Of a stretch of DNA of 64,000 nucleotides, positions 16,140 to 25,711 are shown in pieces. Numbering within the stretch: position 1 is the stretch's first letter; each line of letters starts with the position of its first letter. Location of the stretch: NCBI RefSeq assembly GCF_001536285.1, contig NZ_FAOZ01000018.1, positions 1 to 64,000 of the forward strand, given 5' to 3'. Source of the stretch: Parafrankia irregularis (GTDB lineage Bacteria; Actinomycetota; Actinomycetes; Frankiales; Frankiaceae). The translations under genes were made by a program, and so were the position numbers. The notes beneath the pieces were generated by a model that worked only from the letters and a program-made list of their open reading frames with translations, searched no databases and was not told the DNA's origin.

Positions 16140-17279
16140 CTAAAGGCCCAGGAGATCTCCGACCTGCTCCCAGACATAGCCGTGGCCCGGCATCGCGATG
16201 AACGGAATGACCTCGGCGTAGGCCTGCCCGGTCACCGCCTGACCGTTGATCGTCCCGGACACGGTCGTGGTGCCCTCCCAGTACGACCCCACCGTGACGA
16301 TGTCGCTGTAGACCTCCTGGTCAGGGAACTGCGACGTCACGGTCAGCGTGCCGCCCGGAACATTGACCTTCCAGTTCTGGGGATACACGATTCCGGTATG
16401 CGGACTGGTCCAGCTGCCGAGCGCCGTCTCGCTGAGCTGGCTCGCCGGCAGGTTCACGGTGCTGCCGTCGGGGTTGATGAGCGTACCGACCGTCTGGACG
16501 TAGTTGTGATTCTCGTCGCGGATGAAGTAAAGCATGTACTGGGTGTTGTTGGACAGCTGGATGCTGAACCACTCCCAGCCACCCTTGCCGGGGTTCCAGT
16601 TGCCCCACTGGTGGTCCATCCATGCCTTTCCGGTGACGTTCACCAGCAGGCCGTGGTCGAAGAGCTTCCCGGAGACGTCGAGGTTCGTCTGCGAGTAGTA
16701 GGCCGACTCACCGAACGGGCCGTAGGGAATCACACCCGAAGGTCCCCCGTGCAGCGCGGCCGGGGTGCTCTGCTTCAGCGTCAGCCCGCTGTACACATAG
16801 CTGAGGTCCGGGAATCCTCCCCAGATGTGGTTGACGCCGTTCTTCCCGTCCATGTGCACGCCACCGACGTCGAAGCTGAATCCGCCGCCGGCCGGGGTCT
16901 GGTCGTTCTGGATGCTGTAGATGTCCCGGTTCTGCTTGAAGGTCCCCCGGGTCAGGTCGGTGACCGACATGTTTACGTTGTAGATGACACCGGTCGGCGC
17001 GGTGTCGAGCCCGTCGTTACGGACGACCATGGTCTCGAACCCGTACGAGTGGCTCTTGCCGAAGACGTCCTTTCCGGTGAGGTGGCCGGTGAAGTACCAC
17101 CACTCCATTCCGGCGTCCGGGTGGGCGGACTCGTCCGCCGGCAGCACCACCGGGGGTGTCGCCGCCGAGGCCACTGGCGCGTGCACCGCGGACAGCGCCA
17201 GGCTGGCCGCCGTGCCTAACACAAGCGCTGCGAGTCTTCGGAACCGTGGCCGGGCCCGGAAGCCCTTGGTCGACGTCAT
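16140..17279 (-). CDS. Secreted lipocalin-like protein (AttH/CrtC type)
   Basis: A 379-residue exported protein. The N-terminus has an RPRFRRLAALVLG...ALSAVHA signal with an AxA-type cleavage site near residue 35. The mature part starts with the family hallmark GMEWWYFTGHL and carries WMDHQWGNW in the second half, as in the two-barrel CrtC/AttH lipocalins. Some relatives hydrate carotenoid or isoprenoid double bonds and others are of unknown function. ATG 17279 has AAAGGAG upstream. It is a single gene with a long upstream region and two hairpins downstream. A lipid or terpenoid ligand is plausible but not shown. Confidence 0.85.
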   Translation of the reverse strand: MTSTKGFRARPRFRRLAALVLGTAASLALSAVHAPVASAATPPVVLPADESAHPDAGMEWWYFTGHLTGKDVFGKSHSYGFETMVVRNDGLDTAPTGVIYNVNMSVTDLTRGTFKQNRDIYSIQNDQTPAGGGFSFDVGGVHMDGKNGVNHIWGGFPDLSYVYSGLTLKQSTPAALHGGPSGVIPYGPFGESAYYSQTNLDVSGKLFDHGLLVNVTGKAWMDHQWGNWNPGKGGWEWFSIQLSNNTQYMLYFIRDENHNYVQTVGTLINPDGSTVNLPASQLSETALGSWTSPHTGIVYPQNWKVNVPGGTLTVTSQFPDQEVYSDIVTVGSYWEGTTTVSGTINGQAVTGQAYAEVIPFIAMPGHGYVWEQVGDLLGL

Positions 17280-17827
17280 GACGTCGCTCCTTTCGTAAAC
17301 TGCGGTCGTGCGACGAAGCGGTCGCCTCGCCGCCCGTCGGCGGCCTGTCCCCGGCTGCCGAGGTCCATAACAATCGGCGGCCGCCACCCGAAAAGGCGGA
17401 AACGCCGAGATGACATGTCACTGAGAGACCAAAGAATTTGTTTCGCCTGCCGGGAAGTACCCCGGCTCATCTCCGGTCGGCGGTGGCGCCGTGTTCGCGG
17501 GATCTCGACAACGACCGCCGGTCGGAAAGAACGTGATCGAAGGGCTGCGTGGCTCACTCCGACGCCGCCGCATCGGTGACTTCCGATACGTACGTCGTCC
17601 CGGCGTCCAAAATACGGACGACCCGGAGGTTTTGAACAGGAAACCGGCACTCAAGGCAACCGCAACGATCGCCTGGGCCAGCTGGTCGTGGGTGAATCGC
17701 GGAGTCCGGATGGCCGCCGCCGACATACGACGATCATCCGACGAGTGAACCTAGCCGAAATATCCAGAAGTTTCAAGCCGGGATCGGAGCCGATCCAAAA
17801 CAGGCGCCGGTCCGCCGGCGGCTCCTG
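17280..17827. other. Intergenic, 548 bases
   Basis: Lies upstream of the lipocalin gene and downstream of the LuxR-type regulator. A short open frame at 17491-17748 (+) has no ribosome site, known motif or family-like composition. It is otherwise less G+C-rich than the genes, as expected for a promoter region. Confidence 0.6.
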
Positions 17828-20191
17828 TCAGCTCGCCGTCGTCCTGGAGGCACCACCAAGCTGGTCGGCCAGCCACACGGTGACCTTCGCGCGGGAGTGG
17901 AAGCCAAGCTTGCTGAGGACCTGGTGGACATGCGACTCCGCGGTCCGCGGAGCGATCCGCAGCTCCGTCGCGATCTCCCTGTTGGTCCGCCCCAGGGCCA
18001 ACAGGCCGACGACCTCCCGTTCGCGGCGGGTCAGCCCGGCGTCGGACAGCGGGCCCCTGTCGGCGATCCCGCTCGCGACACCAGGCGGGGTGCCTTCCTC
18101 GGGTTGGCCCAGAGCGCGGGAACAGGCTTCGGTCGGCGTCAGCTCGGCGCCGTGCGCCCGCGCCGCCTCGAACGGGCCGTCACCGAGTGACCGGAGGCAG
18201 TCCGCCTCACAGTCACTGCGAAAGCGGAACAGAGCGGGGAAGGCCGCGGTGGACGTCCCCATCCGCGACCACAGTCGATCCGCCGCACCGAGCAGTACGG
18301 CGGCCGTCACGTGCCGGCCGCGGCCCGCCTCGATCCAGGCGATGGTCTCCAGGCACAGTGCGAGGCTCAGCCGGTCGGACCGGCTGGCCGCGAAGGACAG
18401 CGCGTCCCGGGCGCTCGACACTGCGGCTTCCGCGTCACCCGAGCGCCATACGGCGAGCGCATAGGGCCAGGCCGTGTACAGGCGCAGCGCCGGCTCGCGA
18501 CGGCGCACGGCCATCGCGCCGCACTCCGCGTGGTAACGCCCAGCCGCCGCGGGGGCGGGGCCGAGCGCCGCGGCCACGGTGAGCATCGCGAGGGTCTCCA
18601 GTTGGCGGTCGACGTCGCCGACCTGGCGAAACCGCTCCAATGCGAGTTCGAGGTGTTCTGTCGCCACGGACTGACCGGTGTACAGCGCCTCCATTCCGTC
18701 CAGCTGGGTGATCAGAGCGGCGGCCGAGACGTCATCGCTGCTGGCGGCCAGCTGGGCTCCCTCGCGCAGGATCGCCGCCGAGGCGACGGCGTCGCCCTGC
18801 AAGGTCGCCAGCCAGCCTGCCGCGTGCAAGGCCTGTAGACGATCCAGCGCCGTTCCGTCATCGACGTGCTGGAACCGCGCGAGCCAGGTCCGGCCCTCGT
18901 CGAACCGCCCGTCGGCCACCCAGTAGTAATGCAGCGACCGCGCCAGGGTGCGTCCTTGTGCGTGGTCATGCGCCTCGGCGCTGTAGGCCATCGCCCGCTG
19001 GAGGTTGGCGTGGTCGCGGCGCAGGCGGCGCAGCCACTGCCGTCGGTCGGTACCGAGCAGCCCGCCCTCCGCCCGTGTCGCGAGCTCGAGGAACCAGTCG
19101 CGGTGAGCCCGGCGCATCGCGGTGTCCTCGCCGCTTTCGCGCAGCTTCTCGTAGCCGTACTGGCGCAGCATCTCCAGGAGCCGGAAACGCGCCTTCCCGG
19201 AGCCCGGCTCGGGCATCAGGATGGACTTGTCCACCAGCGACAGGATCAGGTCGACCACAGGCTCAGGCAGTCCCGAACCGTGACAGACCCCCTCCACGGC
19301 ATCAAGCTCGAAGCCGCCGGCGAACACCGACAGCCGCGCCCACAGGCGCTGTTCCGCACCGGTGCAGAGGTCGAAACTCCAGTCGATGCAGCCTCGGAGG
19401 GTGCGCCGCCGATCCGGCATCCGGCGGCCGTCGTGCCGCAGGACCCCACCTCCCTCGTGGAGTAGTCGCAGGATCTCGGCTGGCGACAACGCACGCAGCC
19501 TGACCGCCGCCAGCTCTATCGCGAGCGGTATCCCGTCGACCAGGCGGCAGATGTCCCCGATCGCGTCGCGGTCGTCCCGGGTGAGATCGACGCCTGACCG
19601 CACAGCGCGAGCCCGGTCCAGGAAGAGGGTGGCGGCGTCACCGCCGGACTCGCCCTGCTTCTCGATGCTGGACCGCTCCGGCACCGAGAACGGCGCCACC
19701 AGGTACGTGCACTCGCTCTCGACGCGCAGCGATTCCCGGCTCGTCGCGAGAACACGCAGTCGCGGGCACCCCCGCAGCAGACTGTCGACCAGATCCGCGC
19801 AGGCGTCCGCCAGATGCTCACAGTTGTCGAGAACGAGCAGCAGTCGCCGCTCGCGCAGGTGCCCCAACAACGTGTTCAGAACAGTCCGATCCGCTGGCGG
19901 TGAGCAGCCGAGCGTCGCCGCGAGCTGATGCGGGAGCAGGTCCGGATCACGCAGCTGGGCCAGTTCGACGAACCACACCCCGTCGGGAAACTCGCCGCGG
20001 ACCTCCGCGGCGGTACGCAGGGCCAGCCGTGTCTTACCCACGCCTCCCACGCCCACGAGCGTCACCAGCCGAAACCGCCCGAGCCGCTGTCGTAGGTCGG
20101 CACGCTCCTGGCGCCGACCCACGAAGCTGGTCACTTCCGTGGGCAGGACGGCGCCGGGCAGCTGCGGTGACCCGGACACGGACGCGGTCAT
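17828..20191 (-). CDS. LuxR-family regulator with N-terminal AAA/NB-ARC-like ATPase
   Basis: A 787-residue regulator. An N-terminal STAND-like ATPase has a P-loop GVGGVGKTRL near residue 47 and LLVLDNCEHL as Walker B. A middle region of helical repeats (~370-700, TPR-like) follows, then a C-terminal LuxR-type helix-turn-helix (LTRREREVVGLLALGRTNRE, ~720-787). Such proteins activate secondary metabolism or catabolic genes in actinomycetes when a ligand frees the ATPase. ATG 20191 gives the usual MTASVSGSPQLP...EVTSFVGR start. It reads toward the lipocalin gene, 548 bp away, which is a possible target. Confidence 0.93.
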   Translation of the reverse strand: MTASVSGSPQLPGAVLPTEVTSFVGRRQERADLRQRLGRFRLVTLVGVGGVGKTRLALRTAAEVRGEFPDGVWFVELAQLRDPDLLPHQLAATLGCSPPADRTVLNTLLGHLRERRLLLVLDNCEHLADACADLVDSLLRGCPRLRVLATSRESLRVESECTYLVAPFSVPERSSIEKQGESGGDAATLFLDRARAVRSGVDLTRDDRDAIGDICRLVDGIPLAIELAAVRLRALSPAEILRLLHEGGGVLRHDGRRMPDRRRTLRGCIDWSFDLCTGAEQRLWARLSVFAGGFELDAVEGVCHGSGLPEPVVDLILSLVDKSILMPEPGSGKARFRLLEMLRQYGYEKLRESGEDTAMRRAHRDWFLELATRAEGGLLGTDRRQWLRRLRRDHANLQRAMAYSAEAHDHAQGRTLARSLHYYWVADGRFDEGRTWLARFQHVDDGTALDRLQALHAAGWLATLQGDAVASAAILREGAQLAASSDDVSAAALITQLDGMEALYTGQSVATEHLELALERFRQVGDVDRQLETLAMLTVAAALGPAPAAAGRYHAECGAMAVRRREPALRLYTAWPYALAVWRSGDAEAAVSSARDALSFAASRSDRLSLALCLETIAWIEAGRGRHVTAAVLLGAADRLWSRMGTSTAAFPALFRFRSDCEADCLRSLGDGPFEAARAHGAELTPTEACSRALGQPEEGTPPGVASGIADRGPLSDAGLTRREREVVGLLALGRTNREIATELRIAPRTAESHVHQVLSKLGFHSRAKVTVWLADQLGGASRTTAS

Positions 20192-20557
20192 GGTCAGACT
20201 TTTCTGGGCGGTCGACGGGACGTCAAGTCAGACATCTCCGTAGTCCGTCTACGTAGTTCCACTGTGGACGGACCCGGGAAAACCGTCGATCCTTTCCCCG
20301 TGGCCGGGTCCGACATCCCGGCCGCTCCGCGCGTTCGAGGTGTGCGACGCGCGCACCAGGACCGACCCCGGGCACCCGGGCCCCGGTGCTCCGACGCGTC
20401 GCGCACCGAAACCGAAAGGAGGCCCAACCAGGCCACGGCCCGGGAGACGTCCGGTCCGGTTGTGGAATTCCTTGGCCGGGCCACCGCGCCGGCACCCACT
20501 GACACGACGGCAGGACAGCCAGCGCGGGGTCATGGTCGAGTCGCTACGACGATGTCC
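20192..20557. other. Intergenic, 366 bases
   Basis: Promoter side of the LuxR-type regulator. It contains the small palindrome CTACGTAG near 20247. No convincing gene is seen. Confidence 0.6.
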
Positions 20558-21637
20558 TCACGGCCGACTTCCCGGACTTTTCCGGTGCAGATGCGGTGGC
20601 TGCGCCACCGGGAGGTCCAGATGGGTCCGGATACCCGCGGGTGCGTCCACGACCGTGGGTATGGCGTTGACGGCGGACAACGCCGTCCAGATGCGCCCCC
20701 AGTAACCGATGTCGCCGTTCGGCCCGGGATCGGTCGGCTCGTAGTTCACCCGGAAGGATGGCAGACCGGTGAAGTACAGCGCGTATTTGCAGTCCTCGTA
20801 CCCCCAGTCGGGGTCGGTCTCGTCATCCATCCGCCAGAAGGAGCGAAAGATCAGGACCGGCCGGCCGCCATTCCAGACCCGCCATTCGAGCCGCATTCCC
20901 GCGACACCACCCTTTGCGATCGATCCGGCTCGAACGGTGACATCGCGTCGGGCGACCGCGCTGTCCCAGACGAAGTCGTAGTCCTCCACGTCGATTCCCA
21001 GGCCTGCGGCCAGCAGGTGGATGGACTCCTTGAAGGTCCGGCCCATGGTGTCGAACATCCGCGGCGGGTTCGCCCTGAGATCGTCCGGATCGCGGCCGAA
21101 GCCGAGTCCGTCGAACATCATCGCGGCCGAGGGGTGGTTGCGGAAGTCGCCGACTTCCTGCACCACGAGCTCGTCGATGCGCGAGGCCAGCCGCGCGAAG
21201 GTCAGCGGCAGCAGATCGCCGGCGAACCCCGGATGAATGCCGGTGCCGAACAGCGACACGCCGCCCTCCTGGCAGGCGGCCTCCAGCCGCTCCCGCACCT
21301 TGTCGTCGAGCGCTGCGGGATAGGTGAAGCCGGAGGGGGTCACCAGGTTCTTTCCGCTGCGCAGAATGCGCGTGATCTCGTCGATGTCGACATACAGCGG
21401 CGCGTAGTTGACGCAGTCGGCGTCCAGCGCCAGCACCGCTTCGGCATCACAGGTGGCGAGCACTCCGACCGGGTCGACACCGGCCAGTTCACCGATGTCG
21501 CAACCGTCCTTCTCCGCGGAGGTGACGAAACACCCGACCACCTCGAAGGCCGGGTTCTCGACCATGTGCCTGATCGATATCTGTCCGACACTGCCCGTCG
21601 CCCACTGGATGACCCGCAGCGGCCGCCTCTCCGACAC
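20558..21637 (-). CDS. DapB-like NAD(P)-dependent dehydrogenase, copy 1
   Basis: A 359-residue protein with an N-terminal Rossmann fold (RVIQWATGSVGQISIRHMVE) like dihydrodipicolinate reductase and 2,4-diaminopentanoate dehydrogenase, and a family-specific C-terminal half. It is longer than true DapB (~250) and lacks the DapB active-site pattern, so lysine synthesis is unlikely. The related protein at 21793-22815 has the same layout. GTG 21637 is chosen because GAGGGG lies eight bases upstream. It follows copy 2 by 155 bp on the same strand. The substrate is unknown; relatives are frequent beside catabolic genes in mycobacteria and Frankia-like actinomycetes. Confidence 0.85.
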   Translation of the reverse strand: MSERRPLRVIQWATGSVGQISIRHMVENPAFEVVGCFVTSAEKDGCDIGELAGVDPVGVLATCDAEAVLALDADCVNYAPLYVDIDEITRILRSGKNLVTPSGFTYPAALDDKVRERLEAACQEGGVSLFGTGIHPGFAGDLLPLTFARLASRIDELVVQEVGDFRNHPSAAMMFDGLGFGRDPDDLRANPPRMFDTMGRTFKESIHLLAAGLGIDVEDYDFVWDSAVARRDVTVRAGSIAKGGVAGMRLEWRVWNGGRPVLIFRSFWRMDDETDPDWGYEDCKYALYFTGLPSFRVNYEPTDPGPNGDIGYWGRIWTALSAVNAIPTVVDAPAGIRTHLDLPVAQPPHLHRKSPGSRP

Positions 21638-21792
21638 AGCGTTTCCCCTCTTTGCTCTGGTGCTCTCGGACGGCAGGGACCAGTCCCGCCGGCGGGGCAC
21701 TTCCCTGCCGTCCGCCGGGCCGATGCCTTGGATGTGGTTCGGAGCCGGAGGTGGTTCGGCGCCTGAGCCGCACTCGGGGCCTGCGCCGTATC

Positions 21793-22815
21793 TCAGGGCC
21801 TGAGCTGGTGGGCGCCCCGGACGAACGGCAGCCCGGTGAGGTTCACGATGCCGGGTGGCGCCGCGCAGACCTGCGGGATGGCATTGACGGCGGGCAGCGC
21901 CGTGGTCACGGTGCCGTCGAGGTGGTCACCCTGGGGCTCGAGACGGACCCGGACACCGGGATCACCGTCAAGCTCGATGATGTAGCCATGGGTGACGGGC
22001 CAGTTCGGGGTCATGTCCTCGCCGAGCTTCCACACGAAGGAGCACTCGATGAGCGATCGGCCGTCCCGGTCGCCGGACACGGTGCCCTTGAAACCGGCGA
22101 TGTGTCCCTTGCGGACGGTCATGAACCCGAAGTCGGTGTCCTCGTTGGCCGTGGCGAACTCCACCCGGAAACCGACCCTGTCGATACGGACACCGAGTTC
22201 CCTCGCGAGCACTGGGATCTGATCCTTGAACGACCCGCAGGACGCCTCACAGGCCACCGCGGCCGCGGGATCCTCGGGGGGCAGGTCGAAGCCCTGGGCG
22301 CGGAACATCTGTTCGTTGGCGTAACCGGCGATGTCGAGCGACTCCAGGATCGAGACCCGTTCGATGCGGCTGCACATCGCGCTGGCGGCGAGCGCGACGT
22401 TCGGCGCATGCCCCGGATAGATGCCGGAGGCGTAGAGCGACGAGCCGCCGCGCAGGCAGGCGTCCCGCAGCCGGTGGGTGGCCTCCTCCCCGTAGCCGAA
22501 GCCGGCCATCATGTACATCGTCGAGACCACGTTGACGCCGGATTCGAGGATCCGTTCCAGGTGGTCGAAGTTCGGCCGGTAGGCCATGTACGAGACGCAG
22601 TCGGGCTCCAGCGCGACGAGCGCCTCGACGTCATCGGTGGCCAGCACTCCGATCGGGTCGAGGCCGCACAGCTCTCCGACGTCCCGGCCGACCTTGTCCG
22701 GTGCGTGGGCGTAGCAGCCGACCAGGTCGAGGACGGGGTGGCCGACCATGCCACGGACCGCGGCACGCCCGGTCTTACCGGTCGTCCACTGGACGACGCG
22801 CAGCCGCCGGCTCAT
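21793..22815 (-). CDS. DapB-like NAD(P)-dependent dehydrogenase, copy 2
   Basis: A 340-residue relative of the protein at 20558-21637, with the Rossmann start RVVQWTTGKTGRAAVRGMVG and shared blocks such as DPIGVLAT, YASGIYPGHAPN and PAVNAIPQVCAAPPGI. The N-terminal third is the best conserved. ATG 22815 overlaps the stop of the upstream SDR gene (ATGA), so translation is probably coupled. The SDR and the two DapB-like proteins probably act on one substrate series as redox enzymes, though none is recognisable to a reaction. Confidence 0.87.
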   Translation of the reverse strand: MSRRLRVVQWTTGKTGRAAVRGMVGHPVLDLVGCYAHAPDKVGRDVGELCGLDPIGVLATDDVEALVALEPDCVSYMAYRPNFDHLERILESGVNVVSTMYMMAGFGYGEEATHRLRDACLRGGSSLYASGIYPGHAPNVALAASAMCSRIERVSILESLDIAGYANEQMFRAQGFDLPPEDPAAAVACEASCGSFKDQIPVLARELGVRIDRVGFRVEFATANEDTDFGFMTVRKGHIAGFKGTVSGDRDGRSLIECSFVWKLGEDMTPNWPVTHGYIIELDGDPGVRVRLEPQGDHLDGTVTTALPAVNAIPQVCAAPPGIVNLTGLPFVRGAHQLRP

Positions 22816-23735
22816 CGGGCGATCCGGTCCGGTCGCCGGGTCGAGGTCTCCTGCAGCGCACGCCAGACCCCGGTCGCATCCGCCCGCGACAGGCCGAAGC
22901 ACCTGCGCGACACGAACTCGTCGTCGGAATGCGTGTAGGCCACCGGCCCGTGGGCGAGCCCCTCGTACGACGCGGTCGCGACCTCCTCCGGCGAACTCGG
23001 ACGCATCAGGCGTGACCGGGCCCGGTCGAGCGGGTCGTCGGTGTCCGTGCGGTTGCACAGGTCGGGATCGAGCGTCTCCTGGAAGGCGTCGTAGTTCGGC
23101 GACGAGGTCGCTCCGACGAACACGTTGACCGCGTCCACACCGCGGTCCGCGAGTTCCGTCCACAGCGACTCGGTGAGGATCCACTCGAAGGCCTTGCCCG
23201 CGTTGTAGGTGCTGAAGTTCACCGCGCCCTGGGTGCCACCCATCGAGCTGATCATGACGATCCCGCCGCGGCCCCGCTCCGCCAGCCGGCGTCCGAAGTG
23301 GTGCGAGAGGATCACCGGCGTCCGACAGTTCACGTCGACGCTGAGCAGGTGCAGGTCCAGGTCGCCGTCGATGAAACGGCTGTTCGGGCCGACCGCGGCG
23401 TTGTAGACGAGCAGGCCGACATCGAGATCCGCGGTCGCGTCCGCGAGGATCTCGCCGATGTCGGGTGACGCGAGGTCCGCCGCGACCGTGCGCACCTCGC
23501 GACCGTGCCGCGCGGCCACCTCCGATGCGGTCGCTTCCAGCTTCTCCTTGCCACGAGCCACCAGGACGACGTTCAGCCCACGCTCGGCCGCTTCCATGGA
23601 CAGTGCGCGGCCGATTCCCATCGACGCGCCAGCCACGACCGCCCACGGCCCGTACCTGCCGGCGAAGTCCTTGCTCGCGACGGCGCCGTCCGCCGCATCG
23701 CCGTTTCCCGGGCCATGCCCCGACACCACAGTCAT
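22812..23735 (-). CDS. Short-chain dehydrogenase/reductase
   Basis: A 307-residue SDR. The cofactor motif is GASMGIGRAL (TGxxxGIG type) near residue 38, NAAVG stands for the NNAG motif, and the catalytic set is ISSMGG with YNAGK. A 40-residue C-terminal tail extends beyond the usual ~250. ATG 23735 has GAGAGGAA upstream; the open frame continues upstream but is not family-like. Its stop overlaps the start of the DapB-like gene. A TetR gene is divergent, with the inverted repeat AACAT-GCA-ATGTT between them, so the operon is probably TetR-controlled. Confidence 0.92.
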   Translation of the reverse strand: MTVVSGHGPGNGDAADGAVASKDFAGRYGPWAVVAGASMGIGRALSMEAAERGLNVVLVARGKEKLEATASEVAARHGREVRTVAADLASPDIGEILADATADLDVGLLVYNAAVGPNSRFIDGDLDLHLLSVDVNCRTPVILSHHFGRRLAERGRGGIVMISSMGGTQGAVNFSTYNAGKAFEWILTESLWTELADRGVDAVNVFVGATSSPNYDAFQETLDPDLCNRTDTDDPLDRARSRLMRPSSPEEVATASYEGLAHGPVAYTHSDDEFVSRRCFGLSRADATGVWRALQETSTRRPDRIAR

Positions 23736-23823
23736 CCCGTTCCTCTCGACGTCCACCGCGGCCGGGAGATCCGCACAGCCGCACCATCCGGGTCCACCTA
23801 CGACCCCGAGGGCGTAAACATAA

Positions 23824-23836
23824 AACATGCAATGTT
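23824..23836. promoter_or_regulatory. Inverted repeat in the SDR/TetR divergent promoter
   Basis: AACAT-GCA-ATGTT, a perfect 5-bp dyad inside an A+T-rich patch, 89 bp upstream of the SDR start. The position suits an operator for the TetR protein encoded next to it. Confidence 0.55.
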
Positions 23837-24022
23837 ATTGGGCAAGACACCTGTACGGCTCCCGACGCGGTGGGGGCGACCTCGTACGATGGCCGCTGTG
23901 CCCCTGGATCACCCCGCGCTCATGAGAAGCCCGGCCTGCCCGACCAGGAAGCACCGACGTCGTCCGGCCGGCCGCGACCGGAACGGCCGACGGCACACGA
24001 CACGGCGATCAGGCCAGCCGAG

Positions 24023-24643
24023 GTGACCAGGCCAGCCAAGGCGACCAGGCCCAGTGGGCCGACCCAGCGAACCCAGGTTCGTGGCGACCGCACCCGATCG
24101 ATGATCATCGACGAGACGGTGCGCTGTGTGCGCGAGGAGGGCTTCGGCGCCGCCAGCGCCCGGCACATCGCGGAACGCGCGGGCGTCACCTGGGGGGTGA
24201 TCCAGTATCACTTCGGTGACCGGGACGGTCTTTTCAGCGCCGTCGTGGAGAGCGGGTACCAGCAGCTGCGTGCGAGCGTCGAATCGGCGCAGCTACCCGT
24301 GACAGGTACGACCCGAGAACGCGTCAGCGCTCTCGTCGACGCCGCCTGGGCGGCGTTCTCCGCGCCGACATCCATGGCCAGCCTCGAGATCTCGATCGCC
24401 ACGCGGGTCGACCGTTCCGCCAGCCAGGCCGCCTACCTTGAGAGCGTCGCCGGCCAACTCCACCAGCTCGGCGGCCGCCTGACGGACGGACCTGACGACC
24501 GCCTCGGCGACCTCGTCTGGGCAGCCCTGCGCGGCCTCGTGCTGCGGCAGATGGTCGTTCGCGAGCACCTTGACTTCGCCGACGATCGAGCCCTTCTCGT
24601 CGATGTACTCGTCGCCTACCTCGACGCGAGACACACCACCTGA
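24023..24643 (+). CDS. TetR-family transcriptional regulator
   Basis: About 206 residues. The N-terminal helix-turn-helix is clear: ASARHIAERAGVTWGVIQYH followed by FGDRDGLFSAVVESGYQQL. The C-terminal ligand domain shows no known subfamily mark. The start is uncertain: GTG 24023 gives the usual short lead before the HTH, while the frame is open far upstream. It is divergent from the SDR/DapB-like operon with a dyad between, so it probably represses that operon and itself. The ligand is likely a substrate of those enzymes. Confidence 0.85.
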   Translation: MTRPAKATRPSGPTQRTQVRGDRTRSMIIDETVRCVREEGFGAASARHIAERAGVTWGVIQYHFGDRDGLFSAVVESGYQQLRASVESAQLPVTGTTRERVSALVDAAWAAFSAPTSMASLEISIATRVDRSASQAAYLESVAGQLHQLGGRLTDGPDDRLGDLVWAALRGLVLRQMVVREHLDFADDRALLVDVLVAYLDARHTT

Positions 24644-24829
24644 TCTCCTTCCAGGCGTGTAACACGGAGGATTCCCACTACACGCAAGCCGGCAGCCGGC
24701 TCGCGCAGTCGAGGTTCGTGGCCGGCGCCCGGACCCCCTGCCGATCCGAGGACCAGGGCGTCCTCCGGCGGCTTCGATGCCCCGGCCCGGGCGGGGCCGC
24801 GAACAGCCTCACCCGGGCGGACCGCCGGC

Positions 24830-25666
24830 GCATTCTGCATCGAGTGCGTGCAGACGTACTGGTCCTACATCGCCAAGCTCGCCGGAGCCACGAAGATCGC
24901 GGCGATCGGGCTCGGCGTGAATCCGGCGTCCAAGAACTGCGCGAACGGCGTCGTCAAATCCATCGAGAAGCAGGGTGGAGCCTTCGGTCAGAAGGTCGTC
25001 TACCTCAACGACGGCCTGCCCTTCGGCCTCCCGAACGGCGTCGGCCCCGAGGTGACGGCCATGAAGAAGGCCGGCGTCCAGCTCGTGATCGGCTGCGTCG
25101 ACTCCAATTCCATGAAGACCTTCTCCCAGGAGATGCGGCGCCAGGGCGTCGGAGACGTCACCATGGTCCACCAGAACACCTACGATCAGAGGTTCGTCGC
25201 CGAGAGCGGCGATCTCTTCGAAGGCGACTACGTACTGGCCCGGTTCCGCCCCTCCGAGGCCGACGCCGGCTCCTCCGCACTGACGAACTTCTTCACCTGG
25301 ATGGACGGGGCCAAGGCCGAGCACACTGAATACGCCATGCTCGGCTGGATCGACGCCGATCTCGCCTATCAGGGGATCAAGGCAGCCGGCGAATCCTTCA
25401 CCCGTGAGTCCGTCATCACCGCCACGAACCAACTGACCGCCTACAGCGCGGACGGCCTCATCGACCCCATCGACTGGAGCCGTCAACATGTACCGCCCAC
25501 GGACGAAGATCCCGTCACCCACGGCAACAAGCAGGAGTGCATCTCTCTCGTCCAGGTCCACGGCGGAAAGTTCAAAGCCGTCGGCGATCCCGCGAAGCCG
25601 TTCATCTGCTGGCCGGTGACGAAGGACCGCGCCTGGTCCGAGCCCACCTTCGTCGAGCTGAAGTAA
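24830..25666 (+). pseudogene. 5'-truncated ABC substrate-binding protein (Leu/Ile/Val-binding type)
   Basis: From about 24830 the frame encodes ~278 residues of a type-I periplasmic binding protein (AFCIECVQTYWSYIAKLAGA, then GVQLVIGCVDSN and LGWIDADLAYQGI). The signal peptide, lipobox and roughly the first third of the usual ~420 residues are missing. Upstream, the frame stays open back to the TetR stop but the residues are not family-like. GTG 24848 could in principle start a product, but it would lack one lobe and an export signal. A good terminator hairpin follows. It is probably the relic of a binding protein for an importer such as the Liv system at 0.5-4.2 kb. Confidence 0.75.
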
Positions 25667-25677
25667 CGCCTCGCCAG

Positions 25678-25711
25678 CTCGCCGGTGGGCCGTACGCAGC
25701 CCACCGGCGAG
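25678..25711. terminator. Hairpin after the binding-protein relic
   Basis: Perfect 13-bp inverted repeat (CTCGCCGGTGGGC at 25678-25690, complement at 25699-25711) with an 8-base loop, 12 bp after the relic's stop codon. Confidence 0.8.

Noticed and set aside
17491-17748. Small plus-strand gene upstream of the lipocalin gene
   Set aside because: There is no ribosome site and no recognisable sequence feature, and it lies in a likely promoter region.
20264-21766. Long plus-strand frame across the DapB-like gene
   Set aside because: It is antisense to a gene with a proper Rossmann start and ribosome site and shows no domain.
20558-22815. Lysine biosynthesis dapB genes
   Set aside because: The proteins are ~100 residues longer than DapB, lack its signature and sit in a catabolic setting; only the Rossmann half is similar.
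24718-25329. Alternative-frame product over the binding-protein relic
   Set aside because: It is Arg-rich with no family features, while the other frame gives a clear periplasmic-binding-protein sequence.
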